60,000 nt of DNA from Nymphaea colorata (GCF_008831285.2 NC_045141.1:20520848-20580847); one strand, 5' to 3'. Counted from the first letter of the stretch, positions 45,245 to 57,948 are shown. The notes: generated by a model from the sequence alone, not told the origin. Numbers and translations: made by a program.

Positions 45245-46135
45245 ATGAAGTCGCTGGAACACGGAAAAGCAGAAGTGGCCGATGAGATCTTGTTTTGGTG
45301 GCAACGAGGACTCCAAAATCTGGTTCGTAATCTTTGGGGCTAGGCTCCAATCTGACTGACGCCAGGCTGGAGGGAGAGGGATACCCCTCTCTACTTTCAT
45401 CACTCAAATTTGGTGTTTCTCAATGACTCACGTTTGTACATATCACTGCTTAACTGAATTGGACAATTTTCACTTGAAAAATCAGTACTGTGCTTATGAA
45501 AGTTTATCAAAAATTAAAGAAAGTGAAAGAAACTTTGGAAAGGAAATGTCACAGTTGCTAGTAAGTATAAAAGAAGGCGCTGTTTAACAATGTTGACTTA
45601 ACAGAAAGTGGTGCGGCAATCCTGAAAATCAGACGACCAGTTCTGCTTTTTGAGATTATGGATCAAAGGTAGGCCCCTACATAGAAATTTTCCGGAACAA
45701 ATGACGGTGATAAATCCATTTGGGCAGACTGATTTTATTGAAATAATGAACAGAAACTTTTAAAATCGAGCGCCAACCTAAAATATGTTGAGTGCCAACT
45801 TAAAATATTATGAGAAAGGATGAAAAGGATCCCTTCTCTGGAGCTCTGCCCCCACCTCTTTTTCCCTCAATAAATATTTTTTCTCTCCCTCTCTTGCTTT
45901 TTACATCAGTGATCATGGAAGACTTTTCGTTACATGGGCCAACGATGTTAGAAGTCTCACGTACATCTCTCGCTCTACATACATTTTTTTTCAGGCAGTT
46001 TACCCTTTTCTGTATCTGCAGCCGTTGCCGTAGCTCCCCCTTCTCTCTCCGTGTGTTTTCACCTGAGCTGGAGCAGAGATTCTGTGGGTGAATGCGAGCT
46101 GTATTGATTTTCTAATCCCCCGCCTCGGTTTTCCT

Positions 46136-46143
46136 TATAAATA
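46136..46143 (+). promoter_or_regulatory. TATA box of CYP707A
   Basis: TATAAATA lies 72 bases before the ATG in a locally C-rich region, leaving room for a leader of about 40 bases. No other TATA box is as well placed. Confidence 0.65.
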
Positions 46144-46207
46144 CCCGTCTCCTTTCTCCACCACTTCAAACAATCGAGCTCTGGTCTTACTTGAAAGCTC
46201 CCCAAGG

Positions 46208-48815
46208 ATGTCTCTGTTCTCTGTTACACTCCCACTCTGCTTCTGTTTCTTGTCATGTGTTTTCTGCCTCTCTATCTTTTGGTCTTGGGCCACCGGCTTC
46301 TTTTCATGCCGCAGAAGCCGCAATAAACTATCCTTACCCCCTGGCTCCATGGGCTGGCCTTATGTTGGAGAGACCTTCCAACTCTACTCCCAGAATCCGA
46401 ATGCTTTCTTCTCACAGAAACAGAGGAGGTTGGTTCTCTTCCTCCGTGTATCTGTCTTTCTGTCTCCTGCCAACTTAAGAGCTTGTTGGTTATGATCACT
46501 TTTTTCTTCTTCTTCTTCTTCTTCTTCTTCTTCCCACAGGTATGGCTCGATCTTCAAGACACACATACTGGGCTGCCCGTGCGTAATGCTCACGAGCCCA
46601 GAGGCTGTCCGGTTTGTGTTGACTCAGGCTCGTCTCTTCAAGCCAACATTTCCGGCGAGCAAAATGAGGATGCTAGGAAGGGAGGCCATCTTCTTCCACC
46701 AAGGGGACTACCACTCCAAATTGAGAAAGCTGGTCGTCAGAGCCTTCTTGCCGGAATCCCTCAGGAACAAGGTCGCTCCTATAGACTCTGTTGCCCTCGA
46801 CGCTCTGCGTTCTTGCGACGGACGATCTGTAACTGCTTTCCTGGAGATGAAGACGGTAAGAATCCGACTTCAAAATCCCTATCCTCCTTCTCCTTCGATT
46901 TGCTTATTGCTTAGTGCACTATTTTTCAAGTGCTCTGGCTGCCAGTGAGATATTACGGGGACGGACTTTCAGGCTTCCTCTCTTTTGCAATAGGCAAATG
47001 GTCGGGAGTTGGGTTTGTCCCCGTGAATACAGGACTTCACTGCGTATAGTCTCAAGGTGAACTGCGAATCACAAATTAATGAAACCTTGTCTCTTTTGCA
47101 GTACGCTTTCAACGTTGCCCTGCTCTCAATTTTCGGCAGAGATGAGTGCTTTGACAGGGAAGAGCTGAAGAAACTGTATTACGTCTTGGAAAAGGGCTAC
47201 AATTCCATGCCTGTTAGTATCCCTGGAACTCTGTTCAACAAAGCAATGAAGGCAAGGAAGAAATTAAGCTTAATCGTGGCACAGATCCTTTCAACTAGGC
47301 GGCAACAGAAAGGAGCGCAACACAATGATTTGCTGAATTCATTTATGAAGGAGGAGGCCCTCACTGACGGTCAGATTGCAGACAATGTCATTGGGGTGAT
47401 ATTTGCTGCCAGAGATACCACTGCTAGTGTGCTCACATGGATCCTCAAGTATTTGGCAGAGAACCCATCTGTTCTAAAAGCAGTGACGGTAGGTGCAGCA
47501 ACATAATTTACTTTCCTGTTTTCTTCTCATTTTTCTTTGGAATTCAATCACGAACTTAATCCAAGGAATTGGACTTATGTTCAGGAGGAACAAGAGGCAA
47601 TAAGGAGGACTAAAGAGAGCAGCTATGGGGACAAGTCCCTTACTTGGGCAGACACAAGGAATATGCCTATAACATCTCGGGTGATATTGGAAGCAATGAG
47701 AGTAGCCTCTGTTCTGTCATTTACTTTTAGAGAAGCTGTGGAAGATGTTGAATATGAAGGTCGGTAGCATGCCAACGTTTCTCTTTTATTTCGCTCTTTC
47801 ATAAATAGCATGTGAGTGGAAGATATTTAGCACGAAAGTTGGTGAAGTGCCACTGGTTCATTTTAATTTGCACGTCTGCTTTGAGATTGGCCACGGCCAC
47901 AAAAGTAATATCATTTTTTTGTGGGTATCTCATATAACTGCAAAAAAATATTGTTAGTTGACATTATGAAAGAAATAAAAGCATGAACAAAATTCGTTGG
48001 TACAGTACTTTGAACATCTTTCAAGAGTATTTTACTAAAAGGCAGGTCTCATGGCGTCTAAATCTCTCGCACTGTTGATTGGCATATGTTTCAGGGTACC
48101 TGATACCAAAAGGATGGAAGGTCTTGCCTTTGTTCAGGAACATTCATCACAATCCTGATATTTTTCCTGAGCCCGAAAAATTCGATCCTTCGAGATTTGA
48201 GGTAAGCCATCTCCCAACATTTTCGACAGAAACTACTCTGCCTCATTCTCCTTTTCCACTTCAAATTCTCAAGTAACATATTCAAGAGCCTTTTTATTAA
48301 TCTTTGACAGGTTGCTCCTAAGGCCCATACTTTCTTGCCATTTGGAAATGGCATCCACTCATGTCCAGGCAATGAGTTGGCAAAGTTGGAGATGTTGGTC
48401 CTCCTCCATCACCTAACCACAAAGTACAGGTGTGAGGCTTTGAACGGTCTACACATATCACTCACATCATATGTTTACATAAAATATAAATATAATCGGT
48501 GATTTTGTTCACTCTCACCTAGATCTGGAAACAGTTTCCAAGATGCTTGAACTGTTACATACAATATAACCTGAGATCTGCAGTTGTCATGAAGGCATTA
48601 CCTCTTAGTGATGCTGTCAAATGGAATTTTTGTTTTGTCGTAAAACACCAAACAAGGAAGCACCCATTACTGCAATCCTCTCCCCAATTCATTTTATGCA
48701 TGTTTTGGGTTTCAGGTGGACCATCTTGGGGTCACAGGATGGAATTCAATATGGCCCATTCGCTCTCCCTCAGAATGGACTGCCCATCAAGTTATCTCGT
48801 AAAGACATGGCTTAG
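46208..48815 (+). CDS. CYP707A: Abscisic acid 8'-hydroxylase (CYP707A)
   Basis: Seven exons join in frame: 46208-46428, 46540-46855, 47102-47488, 47585-47759, 48095-48201, 48311-48429 and 48716-48815, giving 474 residues, the usual length. CYP707A enzymes are ER-anchored P450s that 8'-hydroxylate ABA, the committed step to phaseic acid, and so end dormancy and drought signalling. Visible are an N-terminal membrane anchor (about 5-30), the proline hinge [18 protein letters not shown], the I-helix oxygen-binding segment FAARDTTAS (280-288), the ExxR motif EAMR (344-347), FDPSRFE, and the heme loop [10 protein letters not shown] with the thiolate Cys at 420. Family-typical segments [14 protein letters not shown] and [10 protein letters not shown] support the CYP707A call over other CYP85-clan members. 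The start is the ATG at 46208 (context AGGATGTC). Introns use GT-AG; intron 1 ends in an expanded TTC run. No damage is seen. Confidence 0.97.
46504..46533 (+). repeat. TTC trinucleotide repeat at intron 1 acceptor
   Basis: Ten TTC units end seven bases before exon 2 of CYP707A and, with the CCACAG, make up its polypyrimidine tract and acceptor. The repeat lies wholly in the intron. Confidence 0.95.
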
Positions 48816-49425
48816 AGGAAGCCATTCAAAAGGGAAATGGAGGAGAAAGCACCAACAAACAGGAACTTCCGGTAAAACATACGAAGGGATCAGGCATATC
48901 ATGATCATCTAAAGAAGAACACAAAGAGATGGAGCTGAAGTCTTCAAAGTTCGGCTGTGGGGTTTTCAGCAATTTTGTATGGACCCTCAACGAACAGAAA
49001 CTTGTCATAGTTGCAGAGAAATAAGGGTAGTTAAGAGGAGCTACATATTTGACAGAGGAAGGCCTTTCTTTTTCTAGCAAAGGGCTAGGAGAAAGAGGTG
49101 GGGGACAAGTGCTGCCATAATGTATACAGAAAGTAACGCAGAAAAGAAATTTTGTACATGGTGAAAGGGCACCCTGTAATCTTGTTGCAATGAGACAAGG
49201 ACACCAGTGCCACTCATCAATCATTTTATCATTATTGATCTGTATTTTACCAGAGAGAGAGGGAGAGAGAGAATGTAAGTAGCAGTACGTGCCACGCGAG
49301 CCTCTGCGTGTGGTCCTGCTTTCTTCTGTATCTGCTCCATGTGATCTTCTTGGGTCGTCGTTTTCGACCACTGAATGTAAGGAAGAAGGATCTAAGCCGA
49401 TCTTCAAAATCATGTCCTTTAGTTG

Positions 49426-49429
<4 letters not shown>
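48816..49429. other. 3' flank of CYP707A
   Basis: This should contain the 3' untranslated region. A 195-codon minus-strand frame here (49413-48826) has no family resemblance and lies antisense to the tail and 3' flank of CYP707A, so no gene is called. Confidence 0.45.

Positions 49430-49498
<69 letters not shown>
49430..49498. repeat. Compound CT/AT microsatellite
   Basis: A CT run of about 32 bases passes directly into an AT run of about 36 bases. Confidence 0.92.
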
Positions 49499-49499
<1 letters not shown>

Positions 49500-51161
49500 C
49501 CGCTCACACCGGGCCGCCAGCTGAATCAATGAATCGGCAGCCCAAGAACCGAACTTCACAACCTCGCTTTGACCTTTAATAAGGGAAATGTAGCATCTTT
49601 TGTAATTTTGGGCACCCAAGCACTGTTTCCAACACAAAGTCCCCATGGCATTAACATGTACTTTTCAGTTTTACTTAGGGAAATCCCTTTGGACAACAAA
49701 TCTTTGAAAATATACCCTTATTCTTTCAAAGTTTTGATTTGTTTCAAGGTTTAAATAGACTTATAATATATTTATCAATGTGTGTTTGATACTTTTTAGC
49801 AGCTCAAAGAAATAACACAATGAAACGTGGCAGCGGCCATGTGTTTCAAACCTCTGAAATGTGAACTATGGTATCGCCCAATTGTACTTAACATGAATTT
49901 GATCAGTGCAATCTTTCTACCAATTAAAGTAATTCATCGTTCTAACAAAAACAAAGAGTTTCTTGCTGCATACACGGAAAGCGAAGGTGGGGTGATGAGA
50001 GAAAGTGAGATCCATGTCAGGGAAACTGCAGGTTTCATTTTCAAGCACATGCGTTAGGAGGTTCCCAGGTGAACTTTTAGTTACTCTGCATTTTCCCCAC
50101 CTTTTCTTTACTATACTCTGTGGTCTACCATCTTCCCCAAGCCAGCTTGATGTGGACGCATCTCCCAATGTAAGAAAGGCAGGAAGCGGAAGGACATCTG
50201 TGATACGGCCGCTGATGATACATAATCGCACTGGCACTCACGTGTGACAGCACTCCTCCTCCATTATTAACTTCTCCCCGTCACTCCTTTTTCGAGCTTT
50301 TGTTTATCAATGTTTGAATGAGGAATGATATTATATGTTTAAAGAGGATATATATATATCCCGTACAACATATTGTCGGGCGATTACAACTTTCAATAGA
50401 CAATACAAATCTAGTCTTAGTTTAACGTGGTGATAATAATAAGTTTTGTTGACCATGTCGTAATACGTGTGTCGAGCATTCTTTTTTGGGTGAGCGAGAG
50501 GTTCACTCCATCTTTTGAAGCCAGGCTCGAAAGCTCTTCATTTCTACTGCTTTTAGGATTATGGGTTGTATCGGTGTCAGTGATAACAACGATGCACCAT
50601 TCAACTTGGATGTCACGTTCTACTACTTTAAGTCACATGAACATAGCGCCTATAAAAATCAAACTAAAGATTTCCCCTTGTACAAGATGCCACCTTTAAA
50701 TGACATTTTGAAGACAAAATGCAAAAGTCGTTTGTGGTATGTTTGAATGACAGTCAAGTTTATAACTAACAATTAGTCAGTTTTGAGGAAACAATAATTT
50801 CAAATGAAAGCGTTTTAGATGTGTCACTAAAACACATAACTCTGTTTTAGAAATATATTAAAAAAAACCAAAACATGGTCGTTTTTTTATGACGCGTCAT
50901 CACAAATGCTACCTTCAACTTGAAAAGGCAGTACAAAAGAGTAGAGTGTTTTACTTCTAAAATGATAATTCTAATGTGTGACGCCTGTTTGGTAATTGCC
51001 ACCGAAAACGAGTCTTGTTTCTAAAATATATGCCAGCCGGCTTAATGAAGACCCTCAAATCTGAGTAGTGTCATTTGAATAATATCTTCTACTGCTAATT
51101 AGTCAATAGAACCTTCAATAATTCTCATTTCTCCCCCATAACAAACATCTCTCTCTCTCTG

Positions 51162-51192
<31 letters not shown>

Positions 51193-51224
51193 AAAACGGG
51201 TTAGGAGTAGAAGGGGACAGATGC
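49499..51224. other. Intergenic, no gene recognised
   Basis: Short frames show no known motif. CT and CA runs close the stretch near 51148-51192. Confidence 0.4.
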
Positions 51225-52100
51225 CGGCTTGACATCTTTGTCTTCTTTGAGGAATTCACTACCAACTATGTGCTCCTTCAAGAATTCAAGGAGTGTTCTT
51301 ATTCCTAAAAATGCCAACCCCTTGGATGTCTGCCTTTCGGCTAATCTCCTAGGCACTCCTTATAACCTCATTGCTAGGCTCCTTGCTTCGTGCCTATGTT
51401 CTCTTATGCCTACTCTCACTAGTCCTTTCTAGGCTTCTTTTACCTTGGGGGTGTTGTACACTTCTCATATCATATGTCGCTTATTCCATCCTTAAGTTGA
51501 ACATTTGAAAGGTGTTCGACACTTGGAGTTCCTCTTTCACACCTTCCAGTATATGGGGTTGTGTTCACAGACTTGCACTTAGGAACCCAATTGCCATCTC
51601 TTTCAATGGTTTGTTGGTAAATTTCTACCAGAGATGTTCTTTTTCCCCCCTTCTTTTTAATTTGGTTGTTGAAGTTTTTTCTAACCTCTTTGGCTCTGCC
51701 TCGACCTCCTGAGTTTTTTCATTGTGATTTTCTATGCCACTTCTCATTAGCAGCTCAACAAGGTCTGCCTTCTGCTCCATGTTTTCGAATCCATGCCTCT
51801 AGCCATTATCCTACCCAAGTGTCACTTACCATTCTTCCATGTCAATCCAGCAACTGTGTTGATTGTGATGTTTGCTTTGACTGTAAAGCCTCTTCACTCC
51901 TGTTTGCCTGTCTTGGCCTCACCGTCTCTCCTTTCCCACTGCTGCCTTCCTTTTAGATAGTCATCAAGCAATGCATGGTTGCCGGCTTACAAGGCTAGCA
52001 GTGTAAGTTATTCTCCCTCGCTCGCTGATGATACAATCACTCTTGTCAGACATTATCTTGCCTCCATGCCCTTGCTCTTTACAAACCTTCTGCCGCTCGG
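51225..52100 (+). pseudogene. LINE (L1-type) reverse transcriptase, decayed
   Basis: Blocks in order match plant L1 reverse transcriptase: VLIPKNANPLDV, then LLGTPYNLIARLLASCLCSL and MPTLTSPF (finger region, 51229-51432); KVFDTWSSSF at 51509 and ISFNGLLVNFY with SPLLFNLVVEVFSNL (51512-51712, palm); and a remnant of the catalytic ADD box (SLADDTITLV, near 52018-52050). Frames change between blocks and stops occur, so it cannot be active. The next stretch to about 52480 may be its continuation but is too decayed to show. Confidence 0.75.
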
Positions 52101-52489
52101 TTCTGTCGTCTTAATCGTCTTCTCCAACGCTTCCTTTCTCTAGAAAGGGAATTGCCCCTTGGATTGTCTGGCCCCATTGGGATGCTGTTTCATGTTCCCA
52201 TTTGCTTGGGAGTATTGGGATCCTCGGTTTCAATCGTGTCTGCACAGGACGCCATTTTCTCCTTCTTAGACCCTAATATGGCTTTACAAACCTACGACCT
52301 CACACCTTTGGAACAACATTGTCTATGCCCTTTCTTTTTTTCCTCCAGCATGCTCCCCTGTCCCCATCACATGCCCCTCTTTTGGCTGTTATTGTCTTAT
52401 GCCACCTTCACTTTGCCTCTGCTACTACCTTTCTTTTGGCTCGTCCCTCTCTTGCTCTCTCTTAGATCGCGAGGCAAAACCAAGGTAGA

Positions 52490-52655
52490 GACCGTTTGGG
52501 CACTGGCCCCACCTGAATTTTTGTTTAATTATATGTAAATTTAAAAAAAATTCACTTGTTGTATATAAAAATTTTAAAAAATGATATTTAGGTCCTAATC
52601 AAAATTTAAAAATTTCAATTCGGCTTGCCTCATAAAAAAAATTCTAACTCCCCCT
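52490..52655 (+). repeat. Dispersed AT-rich repeat, copy C
   Basis: GGGCACTGGCCCCACC, TTCACTTGTTGTATATAAAA and CAAAATTTAAAAATTTCAAT follow the same order as 5680-5860. Confidence 0.6.
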
Positions 52656-55600
52656 GTTTGTTTGCTGGTCACATTAACACCTTTAACCATTTTCAGTGCC
52701 GTGGTTTTCACCTACCTAACCAATGTCCCTCTTGTCAGTACCGTGACACCGCATTTTTACCTCCTACCTGTCTCTCTGATGCCAGATCCTCTCTCACTCA
52801 TCTCTTTCATCATCTTATCTCCTCAAGGTAGTTTCTCCTCTTTTCACCATCGCCCTCAGCCAACTGTGTTTGGCAGTTCACATGGCCGTGTTGACTTATT
52901 AGCTGTTGGTGGTAGATATGAGAGGAGTGCATCAATAGGGTCTTCAGGAACTTGCCATCAAATGTCAATTCAGTCAAGTATTTGGTGAACACTAATGTCC
53001 ATCTAGCTTTTCGTATTGGTCGGAAACTGCAGTCGATCCCACCCCACCCCTCCTCTCTCACTTCCTCATTTTCCTAGCTTCTTCTCTTTTGTTTGTTTGT
53101 TTTTTGACATCTTTTCACTAACTTTCCATTTTGTCCTCCCCCTCTCTCCCTCTCTTTCTCTCTCTTGAAGAGAAGAAATAAGGAAAACGAATAAGTAGAT
53201 AAACAAACGCAGGTCCAACTATCATATTAAAACACGTCGTTCAACCTCTTTCCTCACATTTATATGTACGTGTAATTATTCACTGTCAGCTGTAGATTCT
53301 ACGCAAGTGCACCGGATAGAGTCAAGAGAAACCAGCTCTGCGAGACTTGATTTGGTCTATAGACTCCAAACAAAAACAAAATTAATACCCACCCAGCCAG
53401 CCAAGTACTTCAGAATTATTCCACATAAAATATCAAGACAAAGCAACTATATACATATAATATCTTTGGAGAATCAATCCATCAGCATATTAATTTAGTG
53501 CCAAAAACATTTTGAACCCACAAAAGCTTATTAGAGATCACATTTTAAAAAAAAAAATCAGAACATAAGAATCTTGAAATTTTTACTGAAACCAAGAGGC
53601 TAGCTAGCTAGTTGTAAGCGGAGGACAACTCACATTTCTTTCATCAAGGATTATAAGTCTGATGTCTATCATTATTGAAATCGGAGTCTCTTAATGATCT
53701 CACTCTCTTCCCCATGAATGTCGTAGCTTCCGGGAAGCTTCCCTACAATATTTAATAAAAATCCATATCTCAAGACGCATTAAGTAACAGTAAATAATAT
53801 GCATAATCAAGCCAGAGAATAATAGAGTCAAATCTTACATCTTACATTTCCCCAGCACACATACATCTGACATCTTCATCCAAACAATAGTAGTGAACAT
53901 AATTAATTAGTTGCTCATGTTGAAATTATGTTTTTTTTACCATTTTTTTGAATTAGATACATAATAGTTATCTACTCGTCATTTATATCTCAGTCTTTCT
54001 GGAGATAAGGTTAAAAACTGTTTTCCTTAATTAAGGTTGACAATTCTTTTGTCCATCGCTTCAACGCTGGTTAACTTCAAGGACGGCTTGTCAAAAAAAA
54101 GAAAAAAAGATCCTCCTGCAATTGTGGTCAGATTATCTTTCAGAAAAAAATAGAATCCCATCCACAAATTTTTTGATAAAATAGTAGCAGTTTAATTTAT
54201 TAAAATTTCTGGTTCCAGTACCCCTGAATAAATTGTTTATTTGAGGGAGATTGGAATTCTCGTGCACCAGGTAGCAGCAAGCGTACCAGTGAATTAGAAG
54301 ACAACGAAGTCACACGTGATGACCTTCAACTTACCTAAATTTAACTTGTTGCCACCTAATTGTTATCAAATATTAAGCTGGAACATATATATATATAAGC
54401 TGACATGGTGAATCTATTGAAGGGATTGCAAGTTTCATATTATGTAAATTTTTTATATTCTAAAAAGTGCATGAACACAACCACGTGTTTAGTTGTGAAA
54501 CCAGCTGTTTCTTTTGGGTGATTTCATCCTACTGTTCAAAGGAGAGCTAGAGCTTTTACCCAACACTTTGTTCTGTTAAGGTACATGGCTTACTTTTAGT
54601 ACCTCATAGTGTCATCCTTCCGTACTTCAACTTGCACGTTTGTGATTATCTTTTTTGCAAGAAAGAGAATAGATGTCATGAGAATTCAAAATGGGAATTG
54701 ACCGCCTACTAGCCTCCACCCGACAGTTGCGCAAACCCTCTCACAAGCTGTTTCTTGAATGGCTTCTTTCAACTTCATCGTAAAGATTTCACAGGAATTT
54801 ATTTAGTGTCTGCAGCTATTCAATTGATTGCATTCGGGCACAAGTAGCTATTGCCATATCCAATTAATAAAATATTATTTCTAATAAGTAAAATCCTTAT
54901 TAATATCAGATCTTCAAAATAAACAAAGCCTTATTTAAATTTCGTGAAACTGGGTGTCCATCAGATTAGTTAAAAGAACACCACATATATACTGAATCCA
55001 ATCTCGATCGGTTGCATATTGAATACAAGTTCTTCAATCCAAATCCCAAGTTGTATTTGGATTTGAACCGAATATCGAATTATATCTGAAACGATCGACG
55101 TCCCTCGGCTACAAATTCAACTTTAGCATACAAAAATGGCGAACAATTTTTACTAATTTCGATCCAAAGGTGCCATGACAGTACAGAATGGCCTTTCTAA
55201 TCTTCTCTTAGTTATTGTATGATCACGTGAAAGTTTCTTCTTCTCGATCATAACTTTCTGCTTAAAGAGCACAGCAACAAATCGGAACTTACAAAGTTTC
55301 ATGCAGTATTTTGAAGAACCTAGAGCAAAGGAAAGGCAGACTAAATTCACGGCTGATCTATCTGTGATCTTAGCTCTTTCTGCATAATTTACAAGCAAAA
55401 TTTCTTCCAGTTACTGCTGATTGAGCCCTTTGTTCCACAGGCAGGCAGTTGCTTACATCCTTTGACGTCCCCCATCAAACTCAACCGCCTATTTGCTTTT
55501 GCTTCTGCTTTGACAAATTCTCACATTTTCTGATTACTAAATTATCATACTCGCTTATCATGAGATCATAGTCAATGTTGATTCTCAAAAACTATTATCT

Positions 55601-56787
55601 ATTAGGTTTAATCTGTTAATGAATCCAGTCCCTAACCAGAATTTGTCCACCCAAAATGGCTGAAAGTGCATATATAGCGCATGAATAATGACTCAGATCA
55701 TCTAGAGTTACCTAGCCATCTATGTGAAGTAGATGTATGATTGAGAGAAAAACGACGAGAGAAATGTATGAACTAATATTACATGACGAAAATGTCTATG
55801 ACATTTTTTTCCCTTGTTTTTTTCTTCGTCTATTATAAAGGATCAAACGGTCTTCATTAAACAGTTGGGTGATTCTACAAGTCAAAGTTACCATTCAATT
55901 TTCCTATATATGTATATATAACCAACCAATCTTTTTTAGATCAAACTTCACCAAAAAAACACCAGACAGTGTGTTTAGGCACATCTTTCAAGTCAGATCT
56001 AAAATCCAAAAAAAAAGAATGGTCATAAACAGTGGATGTACATATAGACACATGGTTGGATTACCTTTAATTTTTTAAACTTAAAAATGTCAAAATTTAC
56101 ACATCTCATTTTTCACCATCTTTTATCTTCTGTGAGTCACACATTTTGCACCAGCTCAAATACATGGTTGGATTTGTGGAAAATGCTTTGCATAGGGTTT
56201 GAGATGTGGGTGATAAGATAAAAGTGAGTGTGTGTGAAAAATGTTCCTTTCACAGCCGACCTTATAGATATGATCTAGAAATTACATTTCCTAGTAAAAA
56301 AATAGATTATATATCTTGTAATGTTAGCGTAACATATTATTTTAGTTATGGTCACTGCTATCCGATACGTAATGACCGATACGGGTGATGTGCCGCATCG
56401 TTTAGGCTTTTGATACGAGACAGACTCCGATCTTTACAACATGAGGACTTTTCATGACTCGAAATTGAACCCGAATCTCTGATTTCTCGTGTCCATACAA
56501 GATCCAATTAATTAATATGCTATAAATTTACGATGATATATTTTCAAAGAATTTCATAAAGCAGTACTTATTATATTATCTTCTAAGAACAAATGGAAAC
56601 GTCCTGTGACATGTTGGTCCTATTAAAATTTAAACTCCTTTTACCCTTTCTCTCTCTAAATTCAGTTCGTATAATCCTAGCCTGCCCGTTTCTTTGGTCC
56701 GCAGTCTTTGACATTTTCCACAAGCAATCGTATTCTTCAAGGCAAAAACAACTCCGCAGCTTTCTTCTCTCTCTTTCCCGATCGCGT
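52656..56787. other. Long intergenic stretch
   Basis: No gene or RNA was recognised. A GAATC-rich repeat remnant lies at 54990-55105 (GGATTTGAACCGAATATCG). Frames over 60 codons at 53307, 55153 (minus), 55869 and 56206 lack motifs. Confidence 0.4.
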
Positions 56788-56795
56788 TATAAAAA
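56788..56795 (+). promoter_or_regulatory. TATA box of the IDA-like gene
   Basis: TATAAAAA lies 100 bases before the ATG, after a CT-rich stretch that resembles a Y-patch. Position and motif fit a core promoter. Confidence 0.65.
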
Positions 56796-56887
56796 CAGGG
56801 GATTGAGAACAGTAGTCGCAGTATTGAGCCTACCCAGAAGGAGGATTCAAGAATAGCCTGCTGCCTCTCTCACTAAATCTTTCAGAC

Positions 56888-57181
56888 ATGCTCCGAGCGT
56901 CGGTTCATGGCCGATCCCTCCTCCTCCTGCCACCTCTGCTCCTCCTCCTGCTCTTCAATCTTGCACCGCGCTGCATGGCCGGCAGATGCGGAATCAGCCC
57001 CACCGACATTGCCGGAAGCAATGTCGACGTCGCCCGCGGAGCCAACATTCCCCGCAGATGTCGAGCTTTTACAACGTTCAATCTCTTGCCAAGAGGCACG
57101 CAAGTCCCACCGTCCGGCCCTTCGAAGCGCCACAACCAGCTCGTCGACGATCTCGGCAAGAATCACGGCGGCTTGCCCTGA
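56888..57181 (+). CDS. IDL: IDA-like (IDL) secreted peptide precursor
   Basis: An intronless frame of 97 codons encodes an N-terminal signal peptide (RSLLLLPPLLLLLLFNLAP, ending near residue 31), a variable middle, and near the C-terminus the extended PIP motif of the INFLORESCENCE DEFICIENT IN ABSCISSION family: FNLLPRG (64-70) followed by QVPPSGPSKRHN (72-83). Family peptides are secreted, processed and proline-hydroxylated, and bind the receptor kinases HAESA and HSL2 to trigger organ shedding and root emergence. The central PPS, the GPS with the proline that is hydroxylated in IDA, and the C-terminal SKRHN that contacts receptor and co-receptor are kept. The first residue, normally Pro, is Gln. 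A 14-residue tail follows, as in many relatives. The size (usual 75-110) and lack of introns fit. The region is GC-rich, giving several overlapping spurious frames. Confidence 0.88.
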   Translation: MLRASVHGRSLLLLPPLLLLLLFNLAPRCMAGRCGISPTDIAGSNVDVARGANIPRRCRAFTTFNLLPRGTQVPPSGPSKRHNQLVDDLGKNHGGLP

Positions 57182-57249
57182 AAAAGAACAAAACAGAAAA
57201 AACTAGCCGTGGCTGATGGCTCCCCTGTTCATTATTGCGGAAATTAATC

Positions 57250-57567
57250 ATCTTCAGAGGGCGATAACCCCTTCTACAGGAAGAGGAAGGCCGATACGTT
57301 TCTTTTAAGGGCTATCTCTGCTCTGCCAAAAGAAGAGACTGTAACAAAGCTTGTTACAGAGAAGATGCGTTAACTTTAGTCAAATTGCCGGGATATGTAA
57401 AAGATTGGCTACATTTGGAGGGGACGAAGAAATTAATTAAGCCCGTTGATCAAAATGCGATTGCTAATCATAATTTGGAGTTGATGAGTCTTGGGGTCAC
57501 GCAGCCAATGGGTACTGCCGCATCATCTTCAGAAGGAGGGCAGAGGGTTTATTACGTTGGAAGATGA
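57250..57567 (+). pseudogene. Unrecognised coding-like stretch, frameshifted
   Basis: Just after the IDA-like gene, one frame reads FYRKRKADTFLLRAISALPK then EETVTKLVTEKMR and stops; the next frame continues with VKLPGYVKDWLHLEGTKKLI and ends YYVGR before a TGA at 57565. The composition looks protein-like across the junction near 57368, suggesting one broken gene fragment. I do not recognise the family, and it may be chance. It could also be the 3' untranslated region of the IDA-like transcript. Confidence 0.3.
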
Positions 57568-57948
57568 TCTGTTCAGTCTCAGTAGTCGCGTTCCTCAAAG
57601 GCAACACCCTGTAAAACCTTTACCTCTACATAGATGAACGACGTTCTGATGTATATTCGTGTAGATGTTGCCCACTAAATTCTTAATTCAATCTATATAT
57701 ATATATCTAAAGTGTTATATGTGTATCTCTGGCCAAATGTATACTACTGGACCATCGTCATTAAAGATGAAAATAGTTGAACTCAAAACCTTGAAGATCC
57801 TGCTTGCTGCTCACAGAATTGAATCGTGAGTTCGTAACAGTTGAGGTCATTGCAGTGACCTTGGCTATGACCGTCAACCTTGTCAACGTAATATAGTAGT
57901 AGAAAGAAAATGAAATGAATGTTTTAAGTGGTGTTCACACCAAACGGC

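Noticed and set aside
46483-46914. 143-codon plus-strand frame starting in a phenylalanine run
   Set aside because: Alternative frame over CYP707A intron 1 TTC repeat and exon 2; the P450 frame is the real one.
48826-49413. 195-codon minus-strand open frame, the longest single frame outside DCP5
   Set aside because: It is antisense to the end and 3' flank of CYP707A, has low-complexity Ser/Pro/Leu composition and no family motif.
56882-57216. Four more open frames of 76-99 codons on both strands
   Set aside because: They overlap the IDA-like gene in its GC-rich stretch and lack a signal peptide plus PIP motif.
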